From positions 151,548-215,547 of the forward strand of contig JAEUJW010000066.1 in assembly GCA_016793465.1 (NCBI GenBank): a DNA stretch of 64,000 nucleotides, read 5' to 3'. The DNA comes from Myxococcales bacterium. GTDB taxonomy: Bacteria; Myxococcota; Polyangia; Nannocystales; Nannocystaceae. Each line of letters starts with the position of its first letter. The first letter of the stretch is position 1. The notes under the pieces are model-generated. The model searched no databases. It saw nothing but the letters and a program-made list of their open reading frames with translations, and was not told the DNA's origin. Shown piece by piece: positions 24,375 through 37,996 of this stretch. Made by a program: the position numbers and the translations under genes.

Positions 24375-27300
24375 TCAGCCCGCCTGTTCTTTAAGCCAGG
24401 CCGCGATCTCCTCGGCCTCGCGCGCGAACCCGGGGCCCCGGGCCCGCAGCGTCGCCAGCGCCTGCTCGGCCAGCCCGCGCTCACCCGCCGCCCTCGCCAG
24501 CGAGAAGCGGGCCGCGGCCAGGTCCGGGTGGTCCTCGTCGGCCACCGCGGCGTACAGCCCCACCGCGCGGCGGAGCAGCGGCGCCGCGTCGTCCGCCCGC
24601 CCCTGGGCCAGCACCGCGTCGCCGAGGTGCCGCAGCCCCTGGGCGATCGCCAGGCTCTCCGGCGCCAGCACGGCCTCGCGGATGGCCAGCGCCCGCCGCA
24701 GCTCGGCCTCGGCCTCGGCCGCGCGCCCGAGCCGCAGCGCCGCGACGCCGCTCGACTCGATCGCGCTGGCCATCGCCGGCGCCTCGCCCGACTCGCCGCG
24801 CCTGTAGATCTCGCGGGCGCGCGCGAAGTGCTCGAGCGCCTGCTCCGCGCGCCCGGCCACCAGCAGCGCCGCGCCGTGGCGCCACTCGGCATAACCCGTC
24901 TCGACGTGGTCGCCACCGAGGTGCTCCCGACGCCGCGTCAGCGCCTGCTCCGCGCGCGCCGACAGCTCGTCGACATCGCCTCGTCGGGACGCGAGGTCCG
25001 CGAGCCCGAGCAGCGCCCGCACGAAGCCCTCTCCGGACTCGTCGCCGTGCTTGGCCGACAGCTCGAGGGCCCGCTGGTAGCTCGAGCTCATGAGCTCGTC
25101 GTCGCGGACGACCGCCGCGACGTCCCCGATCGCCGTGTGCATGGTCGCGAGGATCGGCGCGTCGGCCCCCTCCGCCGCGCTCGTGCGCGACGCGACCTCC
25201 TGCAAGGTCGTCAGCGCCTCGCGGAGCCGGCCCTGCATCAACAGGGCCTGCCCGACGTTGAACTGCATCTGCAACGTCATCGGATGCTCCGGACCGAGCG
25301 CCGCGCGCGTCCGCGACGCGGCGTCGGTGAGCGCGAGGATCGCCTCGGCGGGGTTCTCGGACAGCAGCTCGACCACCCCGCGGTTGCCCAGGCTGAACGC
25401 GACCTCCAGCTCGCTCGCCCCGTGGGTCCGCTTGCTCGCCAGCGCCGCGGCCAGGGCCTCGCGCGCCTCCACGAAGCGACCGGCGAGCACGTACGCCGCG
25501 CCGAGGTTGTTGAGGAACTCGCCCTCGATCTGCGGATGAGCCGCCGTCCGCTCGACCAGCGAACGCACCAGGCGCAGCTCGCCCAGCGCCGCCTGCGGGC
25601 CCAGCGTGCCGGCCTGCACGAACATCCGCTTGCTCGCGGCCGTCGCCGCGACCTCCGCGTGCCCCGCCGACAGCCCGGTCCACAGCGCCTCGCTCAGGCT
25701 CTGCTCCGCCGCCGGATACTGCCCCGACTGCATGCGCACGCTGCCCTGACGCAGCAACGCCTCGGCCAGCAGCGGCTTGTAGCCGAGCGCCTCCGCGTTC
25801 GCCACGACCTCGCCGACCCGCGTCGATGCGTCGTCGTAGCGCCCGGCGTCCTCGAGGGACTTGGCGCGAGCCAGGCTCGCCCGCTCGTCGGCCACACGCG
25901 CGCGCACGGCGGGGTCCTCCGGCGGCGGGACGCTCTGCAGGAGCGCCTCGCTGTCGCCGCAGCTCGCCAGCGGCGCGAGGGCGTCGACCGCGAGGGCGGC
26001 CTTTTCGGCGGCGCCGGCGTCCGCGGCGGAGAACACCTCGACGAGCGCCGCGAAGCCCTCGCGTCGCTGATCGAGGCAGGCCATCCGCAGGTCGAACAGC
26101 TGATCGCTCTGCTTGGCCGAGCGATGGGTCTCGCACGCCTCGGTGCGCATCGCCGCCCACTCGGCCGCATACGCGTCGAGCCGCGGCGCGATCCGTCCCC
26201 ACGTGTCCGCGGCGTAGGACACCCCGGTCGCCAGGATCGCCGCACGGACGGCTTCGCCGCGGCTCGCGTCCCAGACCGCAGCGATCTCCTCGCTCGCGCC
26301 CTCACAGGTCGCCACCTCGCCGGTGAACATCGACGCCGCGCCGAAGCTGGCCGCGCCGATGAACCCGGCGAAGCCCGTCGCGGCCAGCCAGCGCCGGCGC
26401 TGCGCCTCGGGGTCGCGGCCGAGCTGGACCAGCAGCTCGGTCATCGACGAGAAGCGCCTGCCCGGGTCGACCGCGAGCCCGCGCAGCAGCACCTTGCGCA
26501 GCCAGCCCGGCACCTTGGTGCTCGCCGGCGGCTCCTTGATCTTGCCGGCGTTGACGTCGGCGACGAGCGACGCCAGCGTCGTGCAGTCGAACGGGTGGAG
26601 CCCGTAGAGCCCCTCGTAGAGGCTGATGCAGAAGCTGAACTGGTCGCTCTGCGCGCTCGCTGGGCGCCCGAGGTGCTGCTCCGGGGCCATGTACGCCGGC
26701 GTGCCCATGATGGCGCCGGTGCGGGTCAGCGGCGCGTCGAGCAGGCTGTTGCTGTACGACCCGCTCGGCGGCGTGACCGACAGCTCCTCGCTGCCCGCGT
26801 GCTCGGCCGAGCGGGCCAGACCGAAGTCGAGGACCTTGACCGCGCCGTCGTCGCCGACGAGCACGTTGTGCGGCTTGAAGTCGCGGTGAATGATCCCCGC
26901 GTGGTGCGCCGCCTCGAGCCCGCGGCCCGCCTTGACGAACACCTCGAGGACCTCGCGCCACGCGCGTCTGCTCGGCCCGCGCAGCCACGCGTCGAGGCTC
27001 TTGCCCCGCACGAACTCCATGGCGATGTACACCGAGCCGTCCTCGAACGTGTCGGCGGCGTGGACCGTGACGATGTTGGGATGCGACAGCCGGGCCATCG
27101 CCTGCGCCTCGCGGAGCAGGCGCGTCTTGCCCACTTCGTCCTGGCGCGTCGCCTCGCCGCGTAGCACCTTGACCGCCACCTTGCGGTCGAGGTGGTCGTC
27201 GTAGGCGGTGTAGACGATGCCCATGCCGCCCTCTCCCAGGCGGTCCAGCACCGTGAAGCGGCCGATCTTCACCGGCCGCGCCTTCGTGCGAAACAGTTTG

Positions 27301-27734
27301 GCCTTGACGAGGTCCTTGACGCGGCGGTCCTCGTCCACGGCGGGCAGCGGCAGCGCCGGTCGACCCTCGCCGTCACTGAGCCGGGTCGGAGCGACGAGAG
27401 GTGAAGCGGCCTCGTCGTCTCCGTCCGGCGCAGGCGTCACGGTCTTCGCCAGCGCGGCGGGAACAGGGGTGTGCGTGCGCTCGAGCGCCGGCGGCAGCGG
27501 CGTATGGGTCCGCTCGAGCGCGGGTGGCAGCGGTGGTTGGGTCCTTTCGAGGTCAGGGGGGAGCGGGGTCTGCGTCTTGTCGAGCGCGGGCGGCAGCGGG
27601 GCCTGGGTCTCCTCCAGCGAGGGTTGCGGGGTCTGCGTCCGGGCGAGCGCCAGGGGGTTCGGCGGCGCGGGCGTGCGTCCGTCCAGCGACGCCGCGGTCT
27701 GGGCGAGACCGGGGTCGGGACGTTCGACACTCAT
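24375..27734 (-). CDS. Ser/Thr protein kinase with TPR tail, 1119 aa
   Basis: The first 135 residues are disordered, with five 11-residue Thr-Pro repeats (LPPALERTHTP type, residues 47-101). The kinase domain (about 158-430) has an intact P-loop (GEGGMG), VAIKs-type lysine (KVAVKVL), HRDFKPHN, DFG and MAPEQ, so it should be active. A single transmembrane helix follows (TGFAGFIGAASFGAASMF), then about 600 residues of helical TPR-like repeats. It is probably an inner-membrane receptor-like kinase sensing through its tail. The start at ATG 27734 has a GGAGAG ribosome binding site. It lies 103 nt downstream of the ECF sigma gene on the same strand, so they are likely an operon. Convergent with the RT operon. 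Confidence 0.93.
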   Translation of the reverse strand: MSVERPDPGLAQTAASLDGRTPAPPNPLALARTQTPQPSLEETQAPLPPALDKTQTPLPPDLERTQPPLPPALERTHTPLPPALERTHTPVPAALAKTVTPAPDGDDEAASPLVAPTRLSDGEGRPALPLPAVDEDRRVKDLVKAKLFRTKARPVKIGRFTVLDRLGEGGMGIVYTAYDDHLDRKVAVKVLRGEATRQDEVGKTRLLREAQAMARLSHPNIVTVHAADTFEDGSVYIAMEFVRGKSLDAWLRGPSRRAWREVLEVFVKAGRGLEAAHHAGIIHRDFKPHNVLVGDDGAVKVLDFGLARSAEHAGSEELSVTPPSGSYSNSLLDAPLTRTGAIMGTPAYMAPEQHLGRPASAQSDQFSFCISLYEGLYGLHPFDCTTLASLVADVNAGKIKEPPASTKVPGWLRKVLLRGLAVDPGRRFSSMTELLVQLGRDPEAQRRRWLAATGFAGFIGAASFGAASMFTGEVATCEGASEEIAAVWDASRGEAVRAAILATGVSYAADTWGRIAPRLDAYAAEWAAMRTEACETHRSAKQSDQLFDLRMACLDQRREGFAALVEVFSAADAGAAEKAALAVDALAPLASCGDSEALLQSVPPPEDPAVRARVADERASLARAKSLEDAGRYDDASTRVGEVVANAEALGYKPLLAEALLRQGSVRMQSGQYPAAEQSLSEALWTGLSAGHAEVAATAASKRMFVQAGTLGPQAALGELRLVRSLVERTAAHPQIEGEFLNNLGAAYVLAGRFVEAREALAAALASKRTHGASELEVAFSLGNRGVVELLSENPAEAILALTDAASRTRAALGPEHPMTLQMQFNVGQALLMQGRLREALTTLQEVASRTSAAEGADAPILATMHTAIGDVAAVVRDDELMSSSYQRALELSAKHGDESGEGFVRALLGLADLASRRGDVDELSARAEQALTRRREHLGGDHVETGYAEWRHGAALLVAGRAEQALEHFARAREIYRRGESGEAPAMASAIESSGVAALRLGRAAEAEAELRRALAIREAVLAPESLAIAQGLRHLGDAVLAQGRADDAAPLLRRAVGLYAAVADEDHPDLAAARFSLARAAGERGLAEQALATLRARGPGFAREAEEIAAWLKEQAG

Positions 27735-27837
27735 GGGCGCTCTCCGAAGGACGCGAAGCATGGTGGGAGACGAGTGACCGTCCTCCCCCGAACAATTGCG
27801 ACGGCCCGAGAGATCGTCACCAGCCCCCGTTCGCCGC

Positions 27838-28455
27838 CTACTTGCGCGGCTTCAGCTCGTCCCTCAGGTGACGCGCCCAGCTCTCGAGATCGGACACCGT
27901 GCTGTGCAGCAGCGAGGGCGAGGCGGCGAGCTCGGCGAGCTGCGACTCGAGCAGCTGCTTGGCCCGGCGGATGCGCGTCCGCGCGGTGCCCTCGGGGATC
28001 TCGAGCACGTCGGCGATGTCCTTCGCCGTCATGTTCTCCCAGTAGTACAGCTCGAGGATCATCTGCGACTCGATGGGGATGCGCTGCAGCGCCTGCAGCA
28101 GCAGGCGGGTCTCCTGGGCCTGCGCCATCAAGGTCGTCGGCGTCGGGCCGAGGTCTGCGGCCGACTTCTCGGCGATGTCGAAGCGCTCCCCGTTGCGCCG
28201 CTGCCCGCGGTAGTGCTCGAGCAGGATGTGCCGCGCCACCCCGAACAGGTAGGCCTGAAAGGTCGTGCCCTCGCGCATCCGCGACTGCGTCTCGACGCAC
28301 ACGAGGAAGGTGCGCTGGATCAGGTCCGGCGCGTGCTCGCCCGCCTTGCTGCGGAAGAAGCGGGCGAGGCTGTCGTAATAGCGCTCGAAGAGCACCTCGC
28401 CCGCGTCCTCGTCGCCCGTACGCCAGGCGGCCAGGAGCTGCTGATCATCGGTCAC
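27838..28455 (-). CDS. ECF-type RNA polymerase sigma factor, 205 aa
   Basis: Sigma-70 region 2 is seen as GEVLFERYYDSLARFF and HAPDLIQRTFLVCVE, and region 4 as IPIESQMILELYYWENMTAKDIADVLEIPEGTARTRIRRAKQLL, which is a full HTH. Length is normal for the ECF group. GTG 28455 is chosen because a TACAAT box lies 8 nt upstream (complement of 28464-28469), implying a leaderless mRNA. There is no anti-sigma gene beside it. Instead a kinase gene follows, matching the known pairing of some ECF groups with Ser/Thr kinases; phospho-control of the sigma factor is an inference. Confidence 0.94.
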   Translation of the reverse strand: MTDDQQLLAAWRTGDEDAGEVLFERYYDSLARFFRSKAGEHAPDLIQRTFLVCVETQSRMREGTTFQAYLFGVARHILLEHYRGQRRNGERFDIAEKSAADLGPTPTTLMAQAQETRLLLQALQRIPIESQMILELYYWENMTAKDIADVLEIPEGTARTRIRRAKQLLESQLAELAASPSLLHSTVSDLESWARHLRDELKPRK

Positions 28456-28724
28456 AGGCCCGGATTGTATAACAACGCCGACCGATTCCGAGGTCCCGTC
28501 GGCTCGGCCCAGAATCGCCCGTATCGGCCATTGGCGAGGCCTACCACAGGTATCGACCAAGCTTATGAACGACGCCTGTACAGTGACGTCACCGAGCCTG
28601 GCCTGCGGCGGGCGTCACACACGGACCAGACCCACGAAGCGTACGAACGACTTTTTTCATTCAGGGGAAATTGTTCGTCTCCCAACCATCACATGACTGC
28701 TGAAGCGGCACGGTGGCACTCTCT
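28456..28724. promoter_or_regulatory. divergent promoter region between sigma factor and ADYC lipoprotein genes
   Basis: This 269-bp gap is AT-richer than its surroundings. It holds the TACAAT box of the sigma gene and a perfect 10-bp palindrome GTGACGTCAC (28583-28592). Two similar decamers, TATGAACGAC (28564-28573) and TACGAACGAC (28642-28651), are possible binding sites. A six-T run lies near 28652. No gene is seen inside. Confidence 0.45.
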
Positions 28725-29801
28725 ATGACGATCCTCAACATCCGGACAGCTGTTCTTACCCTCGCGCTCGCGTCCGCCGCGGGCTGTGACGCCGAGGACT
28801 TCGGCGCGGGAGACGTCTCCCTCCGCCCCGGTCAGAACGGCATCCTCTTCAACACCAGCTGGATCGGCACGTTCGACTTCGGCGAGTTCCACGACGAGTT
28901 CTCCACCCTGCACAACGACACCATGCTGCAGGGCGTCACGGTCACCAGCGAGTACAAGGGCAACTACTACAGCATCCCGCTGCAGTCGGTGTGGGCCGAG
29001 GACGGCCAGATCTTCGGCAAGGGCGACGGCCAGACCTTCAGCGGCCACCAGTTCGACGAGTCCGTGTGGTCCTTCCAGATGCTGATCGAGGGCAACAAGG
29101 TCGACGTGACGGTCAAGATCAAGAGCGTCACCGACGACGGCGGCAAGAACTGGAAGTACGTGTTCAAGCACAACTACAACGCCACCGACGCGAACGGCAA
29201 CTGCCTGGTCTCGCAGAGCAAGGAGGCCAAGAAGGGCGAGGAGAGCGACGGCGAGGGCGACGACCAGGAGTGCCTGATCCCCGTGTGCCAGGACGACCCC
29301 GACATGATCGGCGAGCAGTACGAGGCGATCGTCACCGAGGACATCACCGTCGACACCGTCACCGGCGTCATCGAGAAGTCGGCGAAGCCCGCCATGTACT
29401 GGGGCTGCGTGTCCGGGGCCGTCGGCAAGGCCGGCAACTGGGGCTACCGCCTCGAGCACCTCGACCACGAGCACTCGATGTTCGAGGCCGCCGTCCGCAT
29501 GGTCCGCGCCGACTACTGCGGCACCGGCGACTCGTTCACCACCCCCGGCCAGCAGGTCACCCTCACCGACATCTTCGGCTACAACCACCTCGCCCAGTCC
29601 TACAAGACCGAGGCCATTTGGGATCCGAAGGGCGCCGCCTGCGTCTACCAGCCCCGCCTCGCCGCCGAGTGGCCCGACGCCCTCTCCGTCATCAAGATGT
29701 GCGAGCAGCTCGGCGCCCCGCGCATCCCCAAGGAGTGCCAGTACGGCGACGACCTGAGCACCTACGCGGACGCCCTCTACTGGTCCGCCAACCCCTCCTG
29801 A
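28725..29801 (+). CDS. ADYC-domain lipoprotein, 358 aa
   Basis: The signal peptide ends in a lipobox (LASAAGC), so this is a lipid-anchored envelope protein. The name-giving motif VRADYCGTGDSFT lies around residue 263 within the typical domain (MYWGCVSGAVGKAGNWGYRL upstream, AIWDPKGAACVYQPRL downstream). A strand-rich N-terminal region and an acidic Lys/Glu loop with a Cys pair (QECLIPVCQDD) precede it. ADYC proteins are largely myxobacterial and of unknown function. The start at ATG 28725 fits the short n-region of the signal peptide; an in-frame GTG at 28713 is possible. It ends at a clear intrinsic terminator. Confidence 0.85.
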   Translation: MTILNIRTAVLTLALASAAGCDAEDFGAGDVSLRPGQNGILFNTSWIGTFDFGEFHDEFSTLHNDTMLQGVTVTSEYKGNYYSIPLQSVWAEDGQIFGKGDGQTFSGHQFDESVWSFQMLIEGNKVDVTVKIKSVTDDGGKNWKYVFKHNYNATDANGNCLVSQSKEAKKGEESDGEGDDQECLIPVCQDDPDMIGEQYEAIVTEDITVDTVTGVIEKSAKPAMYWGCVSGAVGKAGNWGYRLEHLDHEHSMFEAAVRMVRADYCGTGDSFTTPGQQVTLTDIFGYNHLAQSYKTEAIWDPKGAACVYQPRLAAEWPDALSVIKMCEQLGAPRIPKECQYGDDLSTYADALYWSANPS

Positions 29802-29823
29802 GCGCCTCACGATCAACCCTCAC

Positions 29824-29866
29824 CGCCCGGTCGCGCTCCTCTCGCACCGGGCGTCTTTAAATTCTT
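29824..29866 (+). terminator. intrinsic terminator after the ADYC gene
   Basis: An 8-bp stem CGCCCGGT / ACCGGGCG (29824-29831 and 29846-29853) is followed immediately by TCTTTAAATTCTT, a rare T-rich stretch in this DNA. It sits in the 72-nt gap between two convergent genes. Confidence 0.75.
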
Positions 29867-29873
29867 CGACTCG

Positions 29874-33095
<3,222 letters not shown>

Positions 33096-33183
33096 CGCGG
33101 CGAGTGTACCACCGCGGCCGCGCGCCGATGCATGCGCGCGGCGGGCGCGTTCGCGCCGCGACGTCGCGTCGACATGGCCGTCC

Positions 33184-33206
33184 AAACATGTTTGAACAGA
33201 CATGTC
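33184..33206. promoter_or_regulatory. paired palindromes in a divergent promoter region
   Basis: AAACATGTTT (33184-33193) and GACATGTC (33199-33206) are both perfect palindromes sharing ACATGT, with centres 14 bp apart. They lie between the divergent kinase and binding-protein genes, about 90 bp from one start and 165 bp from the other. They look like paired operator sites; the regulator is unknown. The rest of 33096-33370 holds the two -10 boxes and no gene. Confidence 0.4.
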
Positions 33207-33370
33207 CCAAGAGCCAGCACCAGCGCGGACGCGGACGATCCCCCGGCCCCGCCGGCCCACGGACCAATTGCACAGGCAAAATCGTAGAAAATCCGGAGGC
33301 TTGGCTCCTGTCCGCACGCGCCGGCGCGGGCGGTAGGATCTTCACGGCCTTTATGTCTAATATGGCAGCG

Positions 33371-34870
33371 ATGTCCCGCGCGCCTGTCCTTTGGACCTGC
33401 CTCTCCGTCTTCGGCCTGGTCGCCGCCGCGACGGCCACCGTCGCCTGCTCCGCGGTCTCCAAGGTCGATTACGCCGCGTGCTCCGACAACGTGACCTGCC
33501 GCGACGCCTTCGGCCTCGGCTGGACCTGCGGCGAGGCCGGACTGTGCCAGGAGGCCTTGCAGCACCCGCGCTGCAAGGCCGTGTTCCCCGAGACCCTGTT
33601 CGACGACCCCGAGACCTACGGCAACGCGATCATCTTCGGCTCGCAGCTCGACCACACGCCGGTGACCGGCGACGGCCGCATGGTCGACGCCGCCACCTTG
33701 GCCATCAAGGAGGCCAACATGTCCGGCCTCGACGGCCGCCTGTTCGGCATCGTCCACTGCGACTATCGCGAGGACGAGAAGATCGACAAGCTCACCTCGG
33801 ACGAGGCCGTGGTCGAGACCGCGAAGTACCTCGTCGACGACCTCGGCGCCGTCGCCATCATCGGCCCCGGCTACTCGAGCCTCGCCGAGTCGCTCTACCT
33901 CGAGCTGCAGAAAGACACCCACAAGACGTCGACGCTGATCGTCTCGCCCTCGGCGACCAGCGACTCGCTGACCAACGTCGACGTGCGCGACGGCGACAAG
34001 CCGGGCCTGTTCTGGCGCACCGCCCCGCCCGACTCGCGCCTCGGCAAGGCCCTCGCCCAGCAGATGGACGCCGACGGCATCACCTACGCCACCGTCGTCT
34101 ACGTCAACGACTCCTACGGCAGCGGGCTCGCCACCAACGTCGGCGACAACTTCCCCGGCGAGATCGACCTCAGGGGCTTCAAGGGCGAGGCCGCCGCCGC
34201 CGCCGACATCAACACCATCGTCGCCGAGCTCGACTCGCGCACCCCGGCGGCCGGCGAGGCCGTCGTGTTCGTCGGCGCCGAGGTCGCCCAGGTCGTCGCC
34301 TTCCTCAACGGAGCCGTCGTCTACGACTACTTCACGCAGGACGACAGCGTGAAGATCTACCTGAGCGACGCCGGCTTCAACGACGCTGTCCTCGAGCAGA
34401 CCCAGGAGCTCGCGTCGGAGCTCTACGACCAGGTCCAGATCGCCTTCCCGAGCGTCAACACCGAGGACCTCGTCTACAAAAAATTCAAGTCCGCCTACCA
34501 GACCGAGTTCAACGACAACCCCGACCTCGCCTCGTACTCCTCGCACATGTACGACGCCACCTGGCTCGGCGTGTACGGGACCGTCTGGGCCTACTACCGC
34601 CGCGAGCAGCGCCTCAGCGGCATCGACCTCGCCTTCGGCTTGCAGCAGGTGACCGCCGACAAGACCGCGATCCCCGTCCGGAGCGACACGTTCAACGACA
34701 TCAAGACCGAGTTCCAGGCCGGTCGCGCGGTCAACCTGCAGGGCGCCTCGGGCAACCTCGACTACAACCCCGAGACCGAGGAGCTGAAGGACGTGACCCC
34801 GATCTTCTACGTGATCGTCGATGGTAGCGACGGCTACGAGTTCATGGACCCGACGCCGCCGATGGAGTGA
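33371..34870 (+). CDS. branched-chain amino-acid-type ABC transporter substrate-binding lipoprotein, 499 aa
   Basis: A lipobox (ATVAC) follows the signal helix. A short Cys-rich insert comes next (YAACSDNVTCRDAFGLGWTC), unusual before this fold. A Peripla_BP_6/LivJ-type type-I binding fold follows (AVAIIGPGYSSLAESLYL, TLIVSPSATSDSLT, TYATVVYVNDSYGSGLA, SSHMYDATWLGVYGTVWAYY). No permease or ATPase genes are adjacent, so it may serve as an orphan receptor. The start at ATG 33371 is chosen because a TAATAT box lies 7 nt before it; ATGs at 33353 and 33362 lie before or within that box. Confidence 0.85.
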   Translation: MSRAPVLWTCLSVFGLVAAATATVACSAVSKVDYAACSDNVTCRDAFGLGWTCGEAGLCQEALQHPRCKAVFPETLFDDPETYGNAIIFGSQLDHTPVTGDGRMVDAATLAIKEANMSGLDGRLFGIVHCDYREDEKIDKLTSDEAVVETAKYLVDDLGAVAIIGPGYSSLAESLYLELQKDTHKTSTLIVSPSATSDSLTNVDVRDGDKPGLFWRTAPPDSRLGKALAQQMDADGITYATVVYVNDSYGSGLATNVGDNFPGEIDLRGFKGEAAAAADINTIVAELDSRTPAAGEAVVFVGAEVAQVVAFLNGAVVYDYFTQDDSVKIYLSDAGFNDAVLEQTQELASELYDQVQIAFPSVNTEDLVYKKFKSAYQTEFNDNPDLASYSSHMYDATWLGVYGTVWAYYRREQRLSGIDLAFGLQQVTADKTAIPVRSDTFNDIKTEFQAGRAVNLQGASGNLDYNPETEELKDVTPIFYVIVDGSDGYEFMDPTPPME

Positions 34871-35202
34871 TCGAAGGCCTGCGAGCTCCGCAGACCCTCA
34901 CGCGCTCCGCGACGCGCGTGCATGCGAGCGCGACCCGTCCCGCGACCGACACCGCCTCGCCGGAGATCGACCCGCAGCGCCCGCGAATCGCGGCCTGCGG
35001 ACACCCGCAGACGCCGCAAGAATCTTCCGGCCGTGAGGCCGCGCCCCGCGCCGCCCTCGCGGACGAGCCACTTTTTCGCACGCCTCGCGCGCGCTCTTAC
35101 GCGGCAATTGTGGGCCATTTCACCGCGAACCCACATGCGGGGTCGCTCGTACCCTCCCGGCGGATCGTGTACGCTGAGCCGCGTAGGGGTTAAAAGAAGC
35201 AC
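34871..35202. other. intergenic region before the third kinase gene
   Basis: No gene is supported in these 332 bp. Two small hairpins occur near 34981-35010 (CCGCG-AAT-CGCGG and CTGCGG-ACAC-CCGCAG). The right end carries a TACGCT -10-like element and an AGAAG ribosome binding site for the kinase gene at 35203. Short open frames here have no coding character. Confidence 0.5.
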
Positions 35203-36846
<1,644 letters not shown>

Positions 36847-36865
36847 GCCGAACCGACGACGCGCC

Positions 36866-36892
36866 GAAGGCCCGCGAGCCTCGCGGGCCTTC
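36866..36892. terminator. bidirectional hairpin terminator
   Basis: A perfect 12-bp stem (36866-36877 with 36881-36892) around a 3-nt GCC loop lies between convergent genes. There is no T-run on either side, so termination may rely on stem strength or Rho. Confidence 0.65.
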
Positions 36893-36910
36893 GTGCTCCG
36901 TCACCCGCGC

Positions 36911-37840
36911 TCAGAACCTGAAGCTGAAGCCCAGCCCGCCGCCCCGCTGGTTCGCGTACGGCGTGAGCATCGCCCGCGACGACGCGGCCTTCTGCTTCCT
37001 GGTCGACTTCACGACCAGCACCGCGACGAGGGCGATCGCCGCCGCGCCGGCGACCGCGAAGCCGACATCGGCGATCAGCGCGCTCGTCTTGCGCTTGTCG
37101 AGCGCGGACTGGCTGGCGTCGCTGCACAGCAGCGCTCCGTCGGCCGCGTTCATGCAGCCGTCGAGCGCCTGCTTCTTCTCGCCGGAGGCCTTCACCCCGA
37201 AGCCGATGCCGAGCCCGAGCCCGACCGCCACGCCCGCGGTCAGCCCGATCGCCGCCGGCCCGAACACCCGGTCCTTCTTCTCCGGCTGCTTGTCGGGCTG
37301 CGGCTGCGGCTGCGTCACCGGCTGCGTCTGCGGCTGCGGCTGCGTGTTGGCGTTGTTGGCGGCCGCGGCCGCGGCCGCCTCGCGGTCCTTCTGCTCCTTC
37401 TCGCGGATGCGCTGGTCGAGCGCGGCGATCTTGCGCGACAGCACCTCGCGCTCTTTCTCCGGCGCGTACGCCCGATACTGGTCGAGGTAGCGCCGCGCGT
37501 TGGCGAAGTCGCCGATGCGCTCGTACGAGTTGCCGATGTTGAAGAACAGCTGCGGCTCCTTCGACAGCTCGTAGCTCTCCTGGAACGCCAGCAGCGCCGC
37601 CTCGTACGAGCCCTCGCGGAACAGCCGCGCGCCGTTGTTGTACAGCTCCTCCGCGCGCTTGCGGGTCGCCGCCTTCTCCTCCTCCGTCTGCGCCCCCGCG
37701 GCCGGCGTCGCCGCCGGGGTCGTCGCCGGAGCCGGGGCCGCAGTCGCCGCGGGCGCCGCCACCACCGGCAACGGCGCGAGCGCCAGGCCGAGACTCAGGA
37801 GAAGGGCTGCCGGGGCGGTGCGGGGACTGCTGGCGGTCAT
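36911..37840 (-). CDS. exported TPR protein with C-terminal membrane segments, 309 aa
   Basis: A signal peptide (LLLSLGLALAPLPVVAAPA) precedes an Ala/Pro linker. Two or three TPR units follow at about 60-130 (RAEELYNNGARLFREGSYEAALLAFQESYEL, FFNIGNSYERIGDFANARRYLDQY), then a helical charged region and a Gln/Pro-rich spacer (QPQPQTQPVTQPQPQP). Two hydrophobic segments close the protein (IGLTAGVAVGLGLGIGFGV and DVGFAVAGAAAIALVAVLVV). This layout is common in myxobacterial envelope proteins of unknown role. The start at ATG 37840 lies about 28 nt downstream of a consensus -10 box. Confidence 0.8.
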   Translation of the reverse strand: MTASSPRTAPAALLLSLGLALAPLPVVAAPAATAAPAPATTPAATPAAGAQTEEEKAATRKRAEELYNNGARLFREGSYEAALLAFQESYELSKEPQLFFNIGNSYERIGDFANARRYLDQYRAYAPEKEREVLSRKIAALDQRIREKEQKDREAAAAAAANNANTQPQPQTQPVTQPQPQPDKQPEKKDRVFGPAAIGLTAGVAVGLGLGIGFGVKASGEKKQALDGCMNAADGALLCSDASQSALDKRKTSALIADVGFAVAGAAAIALVAVLVVKSTRKQKAASSRAMLTPYANQRGGGLGFSFRF

Positions 37841-37867
37841 AAGGGGCTGGCTCGCGGAACCGGCGCC

Positions 37868-37897
37868 AGTATAGGAGCCTCGCCGCGAACGAGGCAA
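37868..37897 (-). promoter_or_regulatory. sigma-70-type promoter of the TPR membrane protein gene
   Basis: On the minus strand TTGCCT (complement of 37892-37897) and TATACT (complement of 37868-37873) are separated by 18 bp. This is the best housekeeping-type promoter in the window, predicting a leader of about 20 nt. Confidence 0.6.
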
Positions 37898-37996
37898 GCA
37901 CGCGCAGGGACCCACGCGAACGCGGATATCGGCCGGCCGCGGGGCGCGCTTTTCAGGCCGTCGCCCCGTCCGGGTCCCGCGCCGAGCCGACGGCCC

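Noticed and set aside
27432..27596. Regular repeats resembling a CRISPR array
   Set aside because: The 33-bp units are contiguous, in frame, diverged at third positions and lack spacers; they encode Thr-Pro repeats.
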